Of a DNA stretch of 6,534 nucleotides, positions 1 to 5,620 are shown one piece after another. This stretch comes from Hyphomicrobiales bacterium (GTDB taxonomy: Bacteria > Pseudomonadota > Alphaproteobacteria > Rhizobiales > Aestuariivirgaceae): NCBI GenBank assembly GCA_023266715.1, contig JAHFPK010000119.1, positions 1-6,534 of the forward strand, written 5' to 3'. The position numbers were made by a program, and so were the translations under genes. Below the pieces are notes generated by a model that saw nothing but the letters and a program-made list of their open reading frames with translations, did not search any database and had not been told where the DNA came from. How positions within the stretch are numbered: the stretch's first letter is position 1; each line of letters opens with the position of its first letter.

Positions 1-426
1 GCTCCGCAGGTATCGACTGAAACCCGCGCCTTTTCCACCTTCGCCGATATCATCGCGCTCGTTGTTGAAAAACGCGATGTGAAATTGAAAGGCGATCTCG
101 AACGCTTTGTCAGGCCTATTCGCGTGGCATCCGGTCAAATTGAGTTGGCGATGGAGCAAGGTGCTTCTCCGGGACTTCCCGGTGAATTGGCGCGCAAGCT
201 TGAGGCCTGGACCGGTCGCCGCTGGATGGTGCTTGTGGCCAAGGAGGGCGGTGATAAACCGCTGGCGCTGCAAAAAAGGGATGCGAGGGAATCCGCCTTC
301 CGCGAAGCCCGTGAAGAGCCTTCCGTGCAAGCCATATTGAAGCGCTTTCCCGGCAGCGCGATTACCGATGTGCGCGACCCCGAAACATTAAAACCAATGG
401 AAGAGAATGATGAAGAATCTCGGTGA
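1..426 (+). CDS. dnaX: DNA polymerase III subunit gamma/tau, C-terminal part (5' end outside window)
   Basis: The frame is open from the first base to the TGA at 424-426, giving the last 141 residues of DnaX. DnaX is the clamp-loader subunit of the replicative polymerase. Its full-length tau form joins the clamp loader to the alpha polymerase and the DnaB helicase. The AAA+ ATPase part lies upstream of the window. What is seen is the C-terminal domain typical of alphaproteobacterial DnaX: a 'VEKRDVKLKGDLERFVRPIR' type segment, then a 'LARKLEAWTGRRWMV' segment, then 'AILKRFPGSAITDVRD' before a short acidic tail. These blocks are what I know from alphaproteobacterial tau C-termini. The last 20 nt overlap the start of ybaB in another frame, so the two are probably translationally coupled. 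The neighbours ybaB and recR support the call. No frameshift is visible in this part. Confidence 0.9.
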   Translation, partial: APQVSTETRAFSTFADIIALVVEKRDVKLKGDLERFVRPIRVASGQIELAMEQGASPGLPGELARKLEAWTGRRWMVLVAKEGGDKPLALQKRDARESAFREAREEPSVQAILKRFPGSAITDVRDPETLKPMEENDEESR

Positions 427-733
427 CATGATGAAGCAAGTCCAGGCCATGCAGTCGCGCATGACCGACATGCAGGCAAAACTGGAAGCAGCAACTGTCA
501 CAGGCCAATCCGGTGGTGGATTGGTGAAAGTAACCCTTAACGGCAAAGGCGCCATGACAGCCCTTCATCTGGATTCCTCATTGCTGAAAGAAGATGAGAA
601 GGAAATTCTCGAAGATCTCATCGTGGCAGCCCACGCCGATGCCAAAACAAAGAGCGAAGCGCTGATGGCCGAGGAAATGAAATCAGTGACCGGTGGGCTG
701 GCACTGCCGCCGGGCATGAAGTTGCCCTTTTGA
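407..733 (+). CDS. ybaB: YbaB/EbfC family nucleoid-associated protein
   Basis: A small DNA-binding protein of 108 residues, the normal size for this family. YbaB/EbfC proteins form dimers that bind DNA and are thought to shape the nucleoid or alter gene expression; they are nearly always encoded between dnaX and recR, as here. Residues 1-31 form a Met-rich amphipathic helix ('MMKNLGDMMKQVQAMQ...'). The conserved glycine-rich beta part is at about 35-50 (SGGGLVKVTLNGKG), followed by a long helix at about 60-92 and the short 'LPPGMKLPF' tail typical of the family. Two ATG codons stand in tandem at 407 and 410. The purine-rich GGAAGAG at 399-405 suits the second slightly better by spacing, so the true start may be 410, a one-residue difference. 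It starts inside the dnaX coding end and stops 1 nt before recR. Confidence 0.93.
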   Translation: MMKNLGDMMKQVQAMQSRMTDMQAKLEAATVTGQSGGGLVKVTLNGKGAMTALHLDSSLLKEDEKEILEDLIVAAHADAKTKSEALMAEEMKSVTGGLALPPGMKLPF

Positions 734-734
734 C

Positions 735-1337
735 ATGAAACGAACCGCAGGCGTCGAAATTGAGCGGCTCATCCAGCTTCTGGCAAAATTGCCGGGACTG
801 GGCCCCCGTTCGGCGCGCCGTGCTGCACTTTATCTCATCAAGAATCGTGAAAAGCTCCTGTCCCCCCTGTCGCTTGCGATGGCGGATGCCCAGGACAAGG
901 TGACGGTCTGCAGCGAGTGCGGAAATGTCGATACGATTGACCCCTGCACAATTTGCAGCGACCAGCGCCGGGACCGTTCCATTCTTTGTGTGGTCGAAGA
1001 GGTGGGCGACCTTTGGGCCCTCGAAAGGGCAGGTGCCTGGACCGGCCTTTATCATGTCCTCGGCGGAACCCTTTCCGCCATGGAAGGGATCAGGCCGGAA
1101 GATCTGGCCATTAATCACTTGATTGAACGCGCCGCCGCCACCGGCATGCGCGAAGTCGTGCTCGCCACCAATGCTACGGTCGAGGGTCAAACCACCGCCC
1201 ATTACATTACCGAGCGTTTGAAAGGCTTAGGGCTTAGCACTTCCAGGCTGGCCCATGGTGTGCCCGTTGGCGGCGAATTGGATTACCTCGACGAAGGCAC
1301 CCTGACGGCCGCAATGCGTGCAAGACGACCTTTTTAA
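735..1337 (+). CDS. recR: Recombination mediator protein RecR
   Basis: A 200-residue protein, the usual RecR length. With RecO (and RecF) it loads RecA onto SSB-coated single-stranded DNA at gaps. All family parts are visible. An N-terminal helix-hairpin-helix region is at about 14-36 (LLAKLPGLGPRSARRAALYL). A four-cysteine zinc site is formed by C59, C62, C71 and C74. A Toprim domain starts near residue 83 (ILCVVEEVGD, with acidic E88 and E89) and contains 'ATNATVEGQTTAHYI' at about 144-158. The C-terminal block 'RLAHGVPVGGELDYLDEGTL' is at 171-190, followed by 'RARRPF'. The ATG is 1 nt after the ybaB stop (TGA-c-ATG) with no strong Shine-Dalgarno, so translation probably depends on coupling. 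It is the last gene of the dnaX-ybaB-recR operon; the following 237 nt hold no obvious hairpin-plus-T terminator. Confidence 0.96.
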   Translation: MKRTAGVEIERLIQLLAKLPGLGPRSARRAALYLIKNREKLLSPLSLAMADAQDKVTVCSECGNVDTIDPCTICSDQRRDRSILCVVEEVGDLWALERAGAWTGLYHVLGGTLSAMEGIRPEDLAINHLIERAAATGMREVVLATNATVEGQTTAHYITERLKGLGLSTSRLAHGVPVGGELDYLDEGTLTAAMRARRPF

Positions 1338-1574
1338 TTAAGCTTCTGTAAACCTCGTCATTGCCTACAGCCCCCCAAAGCATCGGTCTGGACCGTGGAC
1401 AGTTCATTTGCCTCAAATACTCCTTTTACTTGATCGATGCAGATGACAAGGCAGCTGTTGCCAATGCCTTTGACGGCATCAAGAATCCTATTACAGACCA
1501 GATCTTCGTCAGCAGATAATCCTTTCGTAAGCGAATCAGTGTAGGCTCAAAGTAAATGCGCGGGGCCCATTATC

Positions 1575-2228
1575 TTGCTTGAAACCGATTTATATCTCCC
1601 CGTTAAGCGCTTTCTGGAAGCGCAGGGTTATGATGTTAAGGCCGAAATTGGCGACTGTGATGTGCTCGCCGTCAGGGGCGAAGAGCCGCCAGTCATTGTT
1701 GAACTGAAGACTGGTTTCAACCTCCAGCTTCTGCTGCAAGGCATTGACCGGCAGTCCATCACCGATAACGTGTATCTTGCCGTTCCGGCACCGAAACAGT
1801 CTCTCCACCAGGACATTCTCCGACTGTGCAAGCGATTGGCCTTGGGGTTGCTGGTGGTCAACAAGGATTGGGTTGAAGCTTACCTCGATCCCGCCAGCTA
1901 CCAACCCCGTAAAGCCCCGCGCCGCAAGGCCGTTCTCCTGAAAGAGTTCCAGCGCCGTGTGGGCGATCTCAATTCCGGTGGAAGCAGCAAGCGGCCCCTG
2001 GTTACGGCCTATCGCCAGGATGCCTTGCGCTGTGTGAAATTTTTAAAGAACACCGGGGCGTCCAGAGTTTGCGACATTGCCGAACAAACGAAAGTTGAAC
2101 GTGCTGCAGCAATTCTCCGGCGCGACGTCTATGGCTGGTTTGCGAAAGAAAAGCGCGGTGTCTATTTTCTCTCGCCCAAAGGGGAAGCGGCGACCATAAC
2201 ATTTGAAGATGTCTTGCGTGTCGTCTGA
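1575..2228 (+). CDS. DUF2161 family protein, putative PD-(D/E)XK phosphodiesterase
   Basis: A 217-residue protein that I recognise as DUF2161, a family known mainly from Alphaproteobacteria and assigned to the PD-(D/E)XK nuclease fold. Its biological role is not established. The opening 'ETDLYLPVKRFLEAQGYDVK' (3-22) is typical. Likely catalytic residues are D29 (in GDCDVLAV), E43 and K45 (in VIVELKTGFNL), with Q55 downstream (LLLQGIDR), which fits a D...ExK...Q core. Residues about 140-202 (DALRCVKFLK...VCDIAEQTKVERAAAILRRDVYGWF...RGVYFLSPKG) look like a winged helix-turn-helix, suggesting DNA contact; this is my inference. The start is an unusual TTG at 1575. The only ATG nearby upstream (1556) is out of frame, the frame closes at TAG 1542-1544, and a GGGG at 1562-1565 is the only SD-like stretch. 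It is separated from recR by 237 nt, so it probably has its own promoter. Its last 67 nt overlap the convergent DUF3422 gene. Confidence 0.82.
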   Translation: MLETDLYLPVKRFLEAQGYDVKAEIGDCDVLAVRGEEPPVIVELKTGFNLQLLLQGIDRQSITDNVYLAVPAPKQSLHQDILRLCKRLALGLLVVNKDWVEAYLDPASYQPRKAPRRKAVLLKEFQRRVGDLNSGGSSKRPLVTAYRQDALRCVKFLKNTGASRVCDIAEQTKVERAAAILRRDVYGWFAKEKRGVYFLSPKGEAATITFEDVLRVV

Positions 2229-3496
2229 ACTTCCGGATGGGAATTTCTGATGCGCCGTTTCAGGCGTCTGATACCCCACCACACCAGCAGGAGTATGGCG
2301 GGCACAAGGGACCAATCGGGGAAAGCAATTCCATCGCCGAAGAAATGCTTCGCCGCACCGTTGGCAAATATGGAAACAATGTTGAAGAGATAATAGCTGA
2401 TGGCGACGACGGAAATTCCTTCAACGGTTTCCTGCAACATCAACTGTTGTCTGGTGCGCGCTTCCATGGAGCGAAGCAGCTGCTGGTTCTGCCCTTCCAG
2501 CGCAATGTCGACGCGGGTGCGGAGCAGATTGCTGGCCCGTTCACTGCGCCGCGCCAGATCAGCAATGCGCTCGGCCACCGCAAAACAAGTCGTCATTGCC
2601 GGACTGAACCGGCGATCAAGAAACATGCCTATTCTCTGGCAATTGACGGTCCGTTCCTCGCCAAGCTCCGCCAGGCGTTTTGTGACGAGGGCGCTGTAAG
2701 CCCGCGCTGCTGCAAAGCGAAAGCTGCTGCGATTGGAGATGTCTTCGACATCGCGCGCCGTGGTGCTGAGCCTGGTGAGCAACCTTGCATCTTCATCAAT
2801 ACCCTGTGTCGACAACATCCCTTCAATTGTCTCGGCCAATGATTTTTCAAGGGTTCCAAGCCGCACCTGCAGTTCCAGCGCCAAAGGAAAAGCCAGAAGC
2901 GCCATCATGCGGTAGGTTTCAATTTCATGGATGCGGCGCGAGACCCGGCCCAGTGACAGGGGCATCAGGCCGTGATCCTGAACCAGAATGCGCGTGTAGC
3001 CGTCATTCCCGATCTTGAAATCGGTCCAAACCGTGGCGCGGCCGTGGCTCACCCGTGATCCCGCCAGATCCTCATGGCCAAAATATTTTTTGAGAAATGC
3101 GGCTGAGGGTGGTTTCATGTCCTTGGACATGACTTCCGTATGAATGGCAACCAGGCGCTTGCCCGGCAATTCATCAATCCAGCCTAGGGGTAAAAGCGCA
3201 ATGGCTTCCTGCTTTTTTCTGGTATTTTGCGCCGTCACACTGATCCGGTAAAACTCCCCGTGGCGCTCATATTTGAACAATCCAGAGGCGAACTCGGCAC
3301 TGTGGTGGCGGGCATTTTCCAGGGGAGGCTTCACTCCGTGGGCATCACAGAGTTTTGTCACCTGCAGGAGTGGGTCGCTGTCGTCCTTTGTCAAAGTAAA
3401 GGCCAGATGGGTAATTCTGGCAGGTGCCACAACCGCCAGTCCCGGTCGCCCATGGATTTCATCATTCAGGACTTGGCGCAGTTCGTGATCCAGCAT
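2162..3496 (-). CDS. DUF3422 family membrane-anchored protein
   Basis: A 444-residue protein that I recognise as DUF3422, a proteobacterial family of unknown function and usually somewhat over 400 residues. The N-terminal 'LRQVLNDEIHGRPGLAVVAP' (6-25) is the most typical signature. A large soluble part (about 1-350) includes the 'ETYRMMALLAFPLA' region (193-206) and a helical stretch, probably coiled coil, at about 205-350. Two likely transmembrane helices lie at about 358-379 and 395-409, followed by the basic 'IRRLKRRIR'. The protein is therefore probably tail-anchored in the inner membrane with the bulk in the cytoplasm (inference). The hydrophilic last ~27 residues, beyond the basic stretch, look like an addition and are partly encoded opposite the DUF2161 3' end. 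The ATG at 3496-3494 is preceded by AGGGA (3506-3502) at 5-nt spacing, a good Shine-Dalgarno. It is transcribed divergently from tetR. Confidence 0.85.
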   Translation of the reverse strand: MLDHELRQVLNDEIHGRPGLAVVAPARITHLAFTLTKDDSDPLLQVTKLCDAHGVKPPLENARHHSAEFASGLFKYERHGEFYRISVTAQNTRKKQEAIALLPLGWIDELPGKRLVAIHTEVMSKDMKPPSAAFLKKYFGHEDLAGSRVSHGRATVWTDFKIGNDGYTRILVQDHGLMPLSLGRVSRRIHEIETYRMMALLAFPLALELQVRLGTLEKSLAETIEGMLSTQGIDEDARLLTRLSTTARDVEDISNRSSFRFAAARAYSALVTKRLAELGEERTVNCQRIGMFLDRRFSPAMTTCFAVAERIADLARRSERASNLLRTRVDIALEGQNQQLLRSMEARTRQQLMLQETVEGISVVAISYYLFNIVSIFANGAAKHFFGDGIAFPDWSLVPAILLLVWWGIRRLKRRIRNSHPEVQTTRKTSSNVMVAASPLGERK

Positions 3497-3553
3497 TGGT
3501 TTCCCTGTTATGGGGCAGCAGTCCAGAGGTCAATGCGGCGCAATGGCTGGCTG

Positions 3554-3600
3554 GATCACGATCACTTCAGGTCGGATGGCCTGAAGTGATAAACGTGATT
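3554..3600. repeat. Long imperfect palindrome (hairpin) upstream of the DUF3422 gene
   Basis: ATCACTTCAGG at 3561-3571 is the exact reverse complement of CCTGAAGTGAT at 3580-3590, with an 8-nt loop. The stem continues outward: ATCACG (3555-3560) pairs with CGTGAT (3594-3599) across a 3-nt AAA bulge (3591-3593), and 3554/3600 can add a G-T pair. That makes 17 Watson-Crick pairs. There is no run of T on either side and it lies between divergent genes, so it is not a normal intrinsic terminator. It could be a repeated intergenic element, an operator, or a structured 5' leader of the DUF3422 mRNA. Confidence 0.8.
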
Positions 3601-3604
3601 GTAA

Positions 3605-3610
3605 ATTATA
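3605..3610 (-). promoter_or_regulatory. Possible -10 box for the DUF3422 gene
   Basis: On the - strand the six bases read TATAAT, an exact match to the sigma-70 -10 consensus. At 17-nt spacing the -35 position (3633-3628) reads TTCCGT, a poor match. If used, transcription would begin near 3598 and give a leader of about 100 nt before the DUF3422 start at 3496. The box sits between the two palindromic elements of this region. A single hexamer is weak evidence. Confidence 0.35.
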
Positions 3611-3612
3611 AG

Positions 3613-3687
3613 CTGGCGCGTGATCGGACGGAACCAAAGGTCCGCACCAGCGAAAACCGGGGTCCACTTTTCCTGATCACGCGCTGG
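3613..3687. repeat. Hyphomicrobiales-type intergenic palindromic repeat (candidate)
   Basis: The ends form a long inverted repeat: GCGCGTGATC at 3616-3625 is the exact complement of GATCACGCGC at 3675-3684. A G-T and a G-C pair (3626/3674, 3627/3673) extend it inward, and wobble pairs plus 3613/3687 extend it outward. The interior has a second small stem, CGGAC (3625-3629) with GTCCG (3640-3644). The right half, read on the - strand, gives GCGTGATCAGGAAAAGTGGA and then CCCCGGTTTTCGC. From memory this resembles the short GCGTGATC...AAAGTGG...CCGGTTTTC palindromic elements scattered between genes of Hyphomicrobiales genomes. The shape is seen directly; the family link is recollection and needs a genome-wide search. 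Confidence 0.65.
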
Positions 3688-3690
3688 GGA

Positions 3691-3718
3691 TTGACGCAGA
3701 CTGGATTCTCGCTAGCTT
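3691..3718 (+). promoter_or_regulatory. Possible promoter of the tetR-acyl-CoA dehydrogenase operon
   Basis: TTGACG at 3691-3696 matches five of six bases of the -35 consensus, and TAGCTT at 3713-3718, 16 nt further, is a mediocre -10 (three of six). Transcription would start around 3725, inside the TGAA-N6-TTCA palindrome and about 27 nt before the tetR ATG. The box begins directly after the end of the palindromic repeat. Placement is sensible, but the -10 is weak. Confidence 0.35.
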
Positions 3719-3721
3719 TAC

Positions 3722-3735
3722 TGAAGCCAAATTCA
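3722..3735. promoter_or_regulatory. Candidate operator of the BetI-like regulator, tetR copy (TGAA-N6-TTCA)
   Basis: TGAA at 3722-3725 and TTCA at 3732-3735 form an inverted repeat with a 6-nt spacer (GCCAAA). It lies just downstream of the possible -10 box, where a bound repressor would block transcription of tetR itself, as is usual for TetR-family autoregulation. The same half-sites with the same spacing occur at 5570-5583 before the potF-like gene, and by eye nowhere else in the window. BetI boxes as I remember them have similar TTGAA/TTCAA halves but a shorter spacer. Confidence 0.35.
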
Positions 3736-3737
3736 AA

Positions 3738-3743
3738 GTGAGG
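3738..3743 (+). promoter_or_regulatory. Ribosome binding site that favours the tetR ATG at 3752
   Basis: GTGAGG at 3738-3743 is the only purine-rich SD-like sequence here. It lies 8 nt before the ATG at 3752 and 5 nt before the in-frame GTG at 3749. Both are usable, but the spacing and codon favour the ATG. Confidence 0.5.
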
Positions 3744-3751
3744 CAAGTGTG

Positions 3752-4399
3752 ATGGTAATCACTGAAGTGACAACATCCCCGCCAAGTCGCAAGGCCTCCA
3801 GGCCCGTGCGCCGCCAGCAATTGATTGACGCCACCATCGTGGTTCTGGCCCGCAAGGGCTATTCGGCCTTGACGGTAGCTGACGTGGCCAAAACGGCGGG
3901 GCTTTCCGTCGGCATCATCAATTTTCATTTTGAGAGCAAGGAAAAACTCCTTGCCGCCTGCCTCACCTGTTTGGCCGAGGAATATTACCGAAATTGGCAA
4001 AGTGCCCTTGCCGCTCCGGGGGCCTCCGTGGCAGAAAAATTGCAACTTGTCATCCTTGGGGATTTCAACGACAAGATTTTTACCCCCGACAAGTTGGCCG
4101 CCTGGATTGCCTTTTGGGGAGAAACCCAGGGCAGGCCCATCTATACGGAAATTTGTTCAGCCTATGACGAAGAGCGCGCCAAGACCGTGGGCAGCCTGTG
4201 TGAAAAGATCATCAGGGAAGGTGGTTACAAACTGACGCCCGCTACAGTAATGCGCGCCTTGGAGTCCCTGGGCGACGGCTTGTGGCTCGGCGTGGCGGCA
4301 GGAAATTCCCACGCAAAACTCACCATCAATGCCGCCCAGGCGCGCATGGCGTTGCAGGCCACCCTGGTCTCTTTTTTCCCTAAGCATTTTCAATCGTGA
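3752..4399 (+). CDS. TetR family transcriptional regulator, BetI-like
   Basis: A 215-residue DNA-binding repressor-type protein. The TetR N-terminal domain runs from about 20 to 67 ('RRQQLIDATIVVLARKGY'), with the helix-turn-helix at about 41-60 (TVADVAKTAGLSVGIINFHF) followed by 'ESKEKLL'. The C-terminal ligand domain resembles that of BetI, the choline-responsive repressor: 'KLAAWIAFWGETQGRPIY' (114-131) and 'ALESLGDGLWLG' (169-180) match the BetI pattern as I remember it. It is slightly longer than E. coli BetI (about 195 residues). No bet enzyme genes are visible, so I give no betI symbol. The ATG at 3752 is chosen on SD spacing; an in-frame GTG at 3749 would add one residue. Its stop overlaps the start of the acyl-CoA dehydrogenase (GTGA, 4396-4399), showing one transcript. 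It probably represses its own operon and perhaps the downstream potF-like gene through the TGAA-N6-TTCA sites. The ligand is unknown. Confidence 0.88.
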   Translation: MVITEVTTSPPSRKASRPVRRQQLIDATIVVLARKGYSALTVADVAKTAGLSVGIINFHFESKEKLLAACLTCLAEEYYRNWQSALAAPGASVAEKLQLVILGDFNDKIFTPDKLAAWIAFWGETQGRPIYTEICSAYDEERAKTVGSLCEKIIREGGYKLTPATVMRALESLGDGLWLGVAAGNSHAKLTINAAQARMALQATLVSFFPKHFQS

Positions 4400-5565
4400 G
4401 TTTTGCTCTCCCGCCAGAGGCAATTGTTTGGCGCGATAAAGTAAGGGCTTTTGTCGATAGCGAGTTGCAACCGCTGGAGATAGAGGCGGAAATGAATGAG
4501 GGGCGCATTCCGAAAGCCGCGCGCCTGCGCCATGAAAAGTTTGCCATTGATGCCGGCATCACGCTCATGGATACGCCCGCCTCACTCGGTGGATTGGCGC
4601 TGCCCCTGCTCACCCAGGTGGCCATCGTTGAACAATTCGGCCGCGTGACCAACGCGTTGGGCTGGTGCTATGGCGAAGTCCAGCGCTGGATGTTCGAAGC
4701 TTGCACTGCTGATCAGGTGAAGCGCTATATCCTGCCCACAACATGCGGCGAAGTTCATCTCTGTTACGCCATTACCGAGGAAGACGCAGGCTCCGATCCC
4801 GGCGCTATCAAGACCGCGGCAATTCGCCGGGGCGATCACTACCTCGTCTCCGGTGAGAAATGGCATGTCACCAGTTATAATCTGGCCAACACGATGATTG
4901 TTCAGGCCAAACTGCAAAGCGGCGAACACTGTCTGTTTTTCTGTCCCATCAGCGTGCCTGGCGTTCGTGTCAAGCGCACGCCGCTTTATGCCCACACCTA
5001 CGATCATCACCATCCCATCGTGTCGTTCACTGATGTCAGGATACCCGTTGCCGATCGCATCGGTGAAGAAGGGGCGGGCATGGCTTTTACTCATGCCTGG
5101 TTCCGGCGTGAGCGCCTGATGATTGCGGCTCGCTGTTGCGGGGCAATGGCGCGGTTGATTGAAGAGGCAACCGATTTTGCCAAAACCCGTATCGTTTCCG
5201 GTGAGGCCATCGCCAATTATCAGCTTATTCAGGCCATGTTGGCCGATAGTATGGTGGATCTCCAAGCAGCAAGATTGATGACCTACGAGGCAGCAGAGGC
5301 CCATGATCGCGGCGACAACCTGAAGGCGCTCCATGCCCGGTGTTCCATGGCCAAGCTTTTTGCATCGGAAGCGGCATTCCGCGTGGCCGACCGCGCCGTG
5401 CAAATTTTCGGCGGCCGTGGTTATATGAGGGAAAACGTGGCCGAGCGCTTTTTGCGGGAAATCCGGGTTGACCGGATTTGGGAGGGCACCTCGGAAATTC
5501 AGCGCCTGATCATTGCCCGGTCACTTTTGAAAAGAGGGCTTGAGGCAACCGTTGGAAACAACTAG
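4396..5565 (+). CDS. Acyl-CoA dehydrogenase family protein
   Basis: A 389-residue FAD enzyme of normal family length. Acyl-CoA dehydrogenases usually make the alpha-beta double bond of an acyl-CoA and pass electrons to ETF; some relatives such as CaiA work on carnitine-derived crotonobetainyl-CoA. The N-terminal helical domain is about 1-120, the middle beta domain about 121-230 and the C-terminal helical domain about 231-385. Signature one is 'CYAITEEDAGSDPGA' (123-137). Signature two is 'QIFGGRGYMRENVAERFLRE' (336-355), then 'IWEGTSEIQRLIIARSLL' (361-378). E363 sits at the usual catalytic-base position. The start is a GTG at 4396 inside the tetR stop (GTGA overlap) with no good SD of its own, so it is translationally coupled to tetR. 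No CoA ligase or thiolase is seen in the window. The substrate cannot be read from sequence; a role in breaking down the compound taken up by the downstream transporter is an inference. Confidence 0.88.
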   Translation: MSFALPPEAIVWRDKVRAFVDSELQPLEIEAEMNEGRIPKAARLRHEKFAIDAGITLMDTPASLGGLALPLLTQVAIVEQFGRVTNALGWCYGEVQRWMFEACTADQVKRYILPTTCGEVHLCYAITEEDAGSDPGAIKTAAIRRGDHYLVSGEKWHVTSYNLANTMIVQAKLQSGEHCLFFCPISVPGVRVKRTPLYAHTYDHHHPIVSFTDVRIPVADRIGEEGAGMAFTHAWFRRERLMIAARCCGAMARLIEEATDFAKTRIVSGEAIANYQLIQAMLADSMVDLQAARLMTYEAAEAHDRGDNLKALHARCSMAKLFASEAAFRVADRAVQIFGGRGYMRENVAERFLREIRVDRIWEGTSEIQRLIIARSLLKRGLEATVGNN

Positions 5566-5569
5566 GATT

Positions 5570-5583
5570 TGAACAGATATTCA
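5570..5583. promoter_or_regulatory. Candidate operator, potF-like copy (TGAA-N6-TTCA)
   Basis: TGAA at 5570-5573 and TTCA at 5580-5583 repeat the half-sites and 6-nt spacing found before tetR; here the spacer is CAGATA and the halves extend to TTGAA...TTCAA (5569-5584). It lies in the 55-nt gap between the dehydrogenase stop and the potF-like start, overlapping a second perfect palindrome (5576-5588). It may allow separate control of the transporter genes. Confidence 0.35.
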
Positions 5584-5588
5584 ATATC
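5576..5588. repeat. Perfect 13-nt palindrome GATATT-C-AATATC
   Basis: GATATT (5576-5581) and AATATC (5583-5588) are exact complements around one central base. It is A+T-rich in a G+C-rich setting and lies 32 nt before the potF-like ATG. The loop is too short for a stable RNA hairpin, so a protein-binding site is more likely than a terminator. It shares bases with the TGAA-N6-TTCA site, and the two may be one operator region. Confidence 0.5.
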
Positions 5589-5620
5589 ACGGCCGCAAGA
5601 GCCAAAACAGGGAGCAGAAA

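Noticed and set aside
618..1202. A 194-codon open frame on the - strand
   Set aside because: It is antisense to ybaB and recR, both unmistakable.
1384..1395. CGGTC-TG-GACCG inverted repeat after recR as a terminator
   Set aside because: It has a 5-pair stem with a 2-nt loop and no T-run; it cannot form a working terminator hairpin.
2249..2275. CGCC...GGCG hairpin just after the DUF2161 stop codon
   Set aside because: The stem is only about four pairs, has no T-run, and lies in the DUF3422 coding sequence.
2237..2842. A 201-codon open frame on the + strand
   Set aside because: It is opposite the DUF3422 coding sequence and shows no domain features; the - strand product is a recognisable family.
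3505..3533. TTGACC (3533-3528) with TAACAG (3510-3505) as a - strand promoter for the DUF3422 gene
   Set aside because: Transcription would begin about 2 nt before the start codon and leave out the good Shine-Dalgarno at 3506-3502.
3554..3600. The hairpin as an intrinsic terminator
   Set aside because: No T-run follows the stem on either strand, and the flanking genes point away from it, so no transcript needs to end here.
4582..5403. A 273-codon open frame on the - strand
   Set aside because: It lies wholly inside the acyl-CoA dehydrogenase gene, whose family motifs are clear, and its translation is rich in His, Cys and Gly with no recognisable domain. It is a shadow frame.
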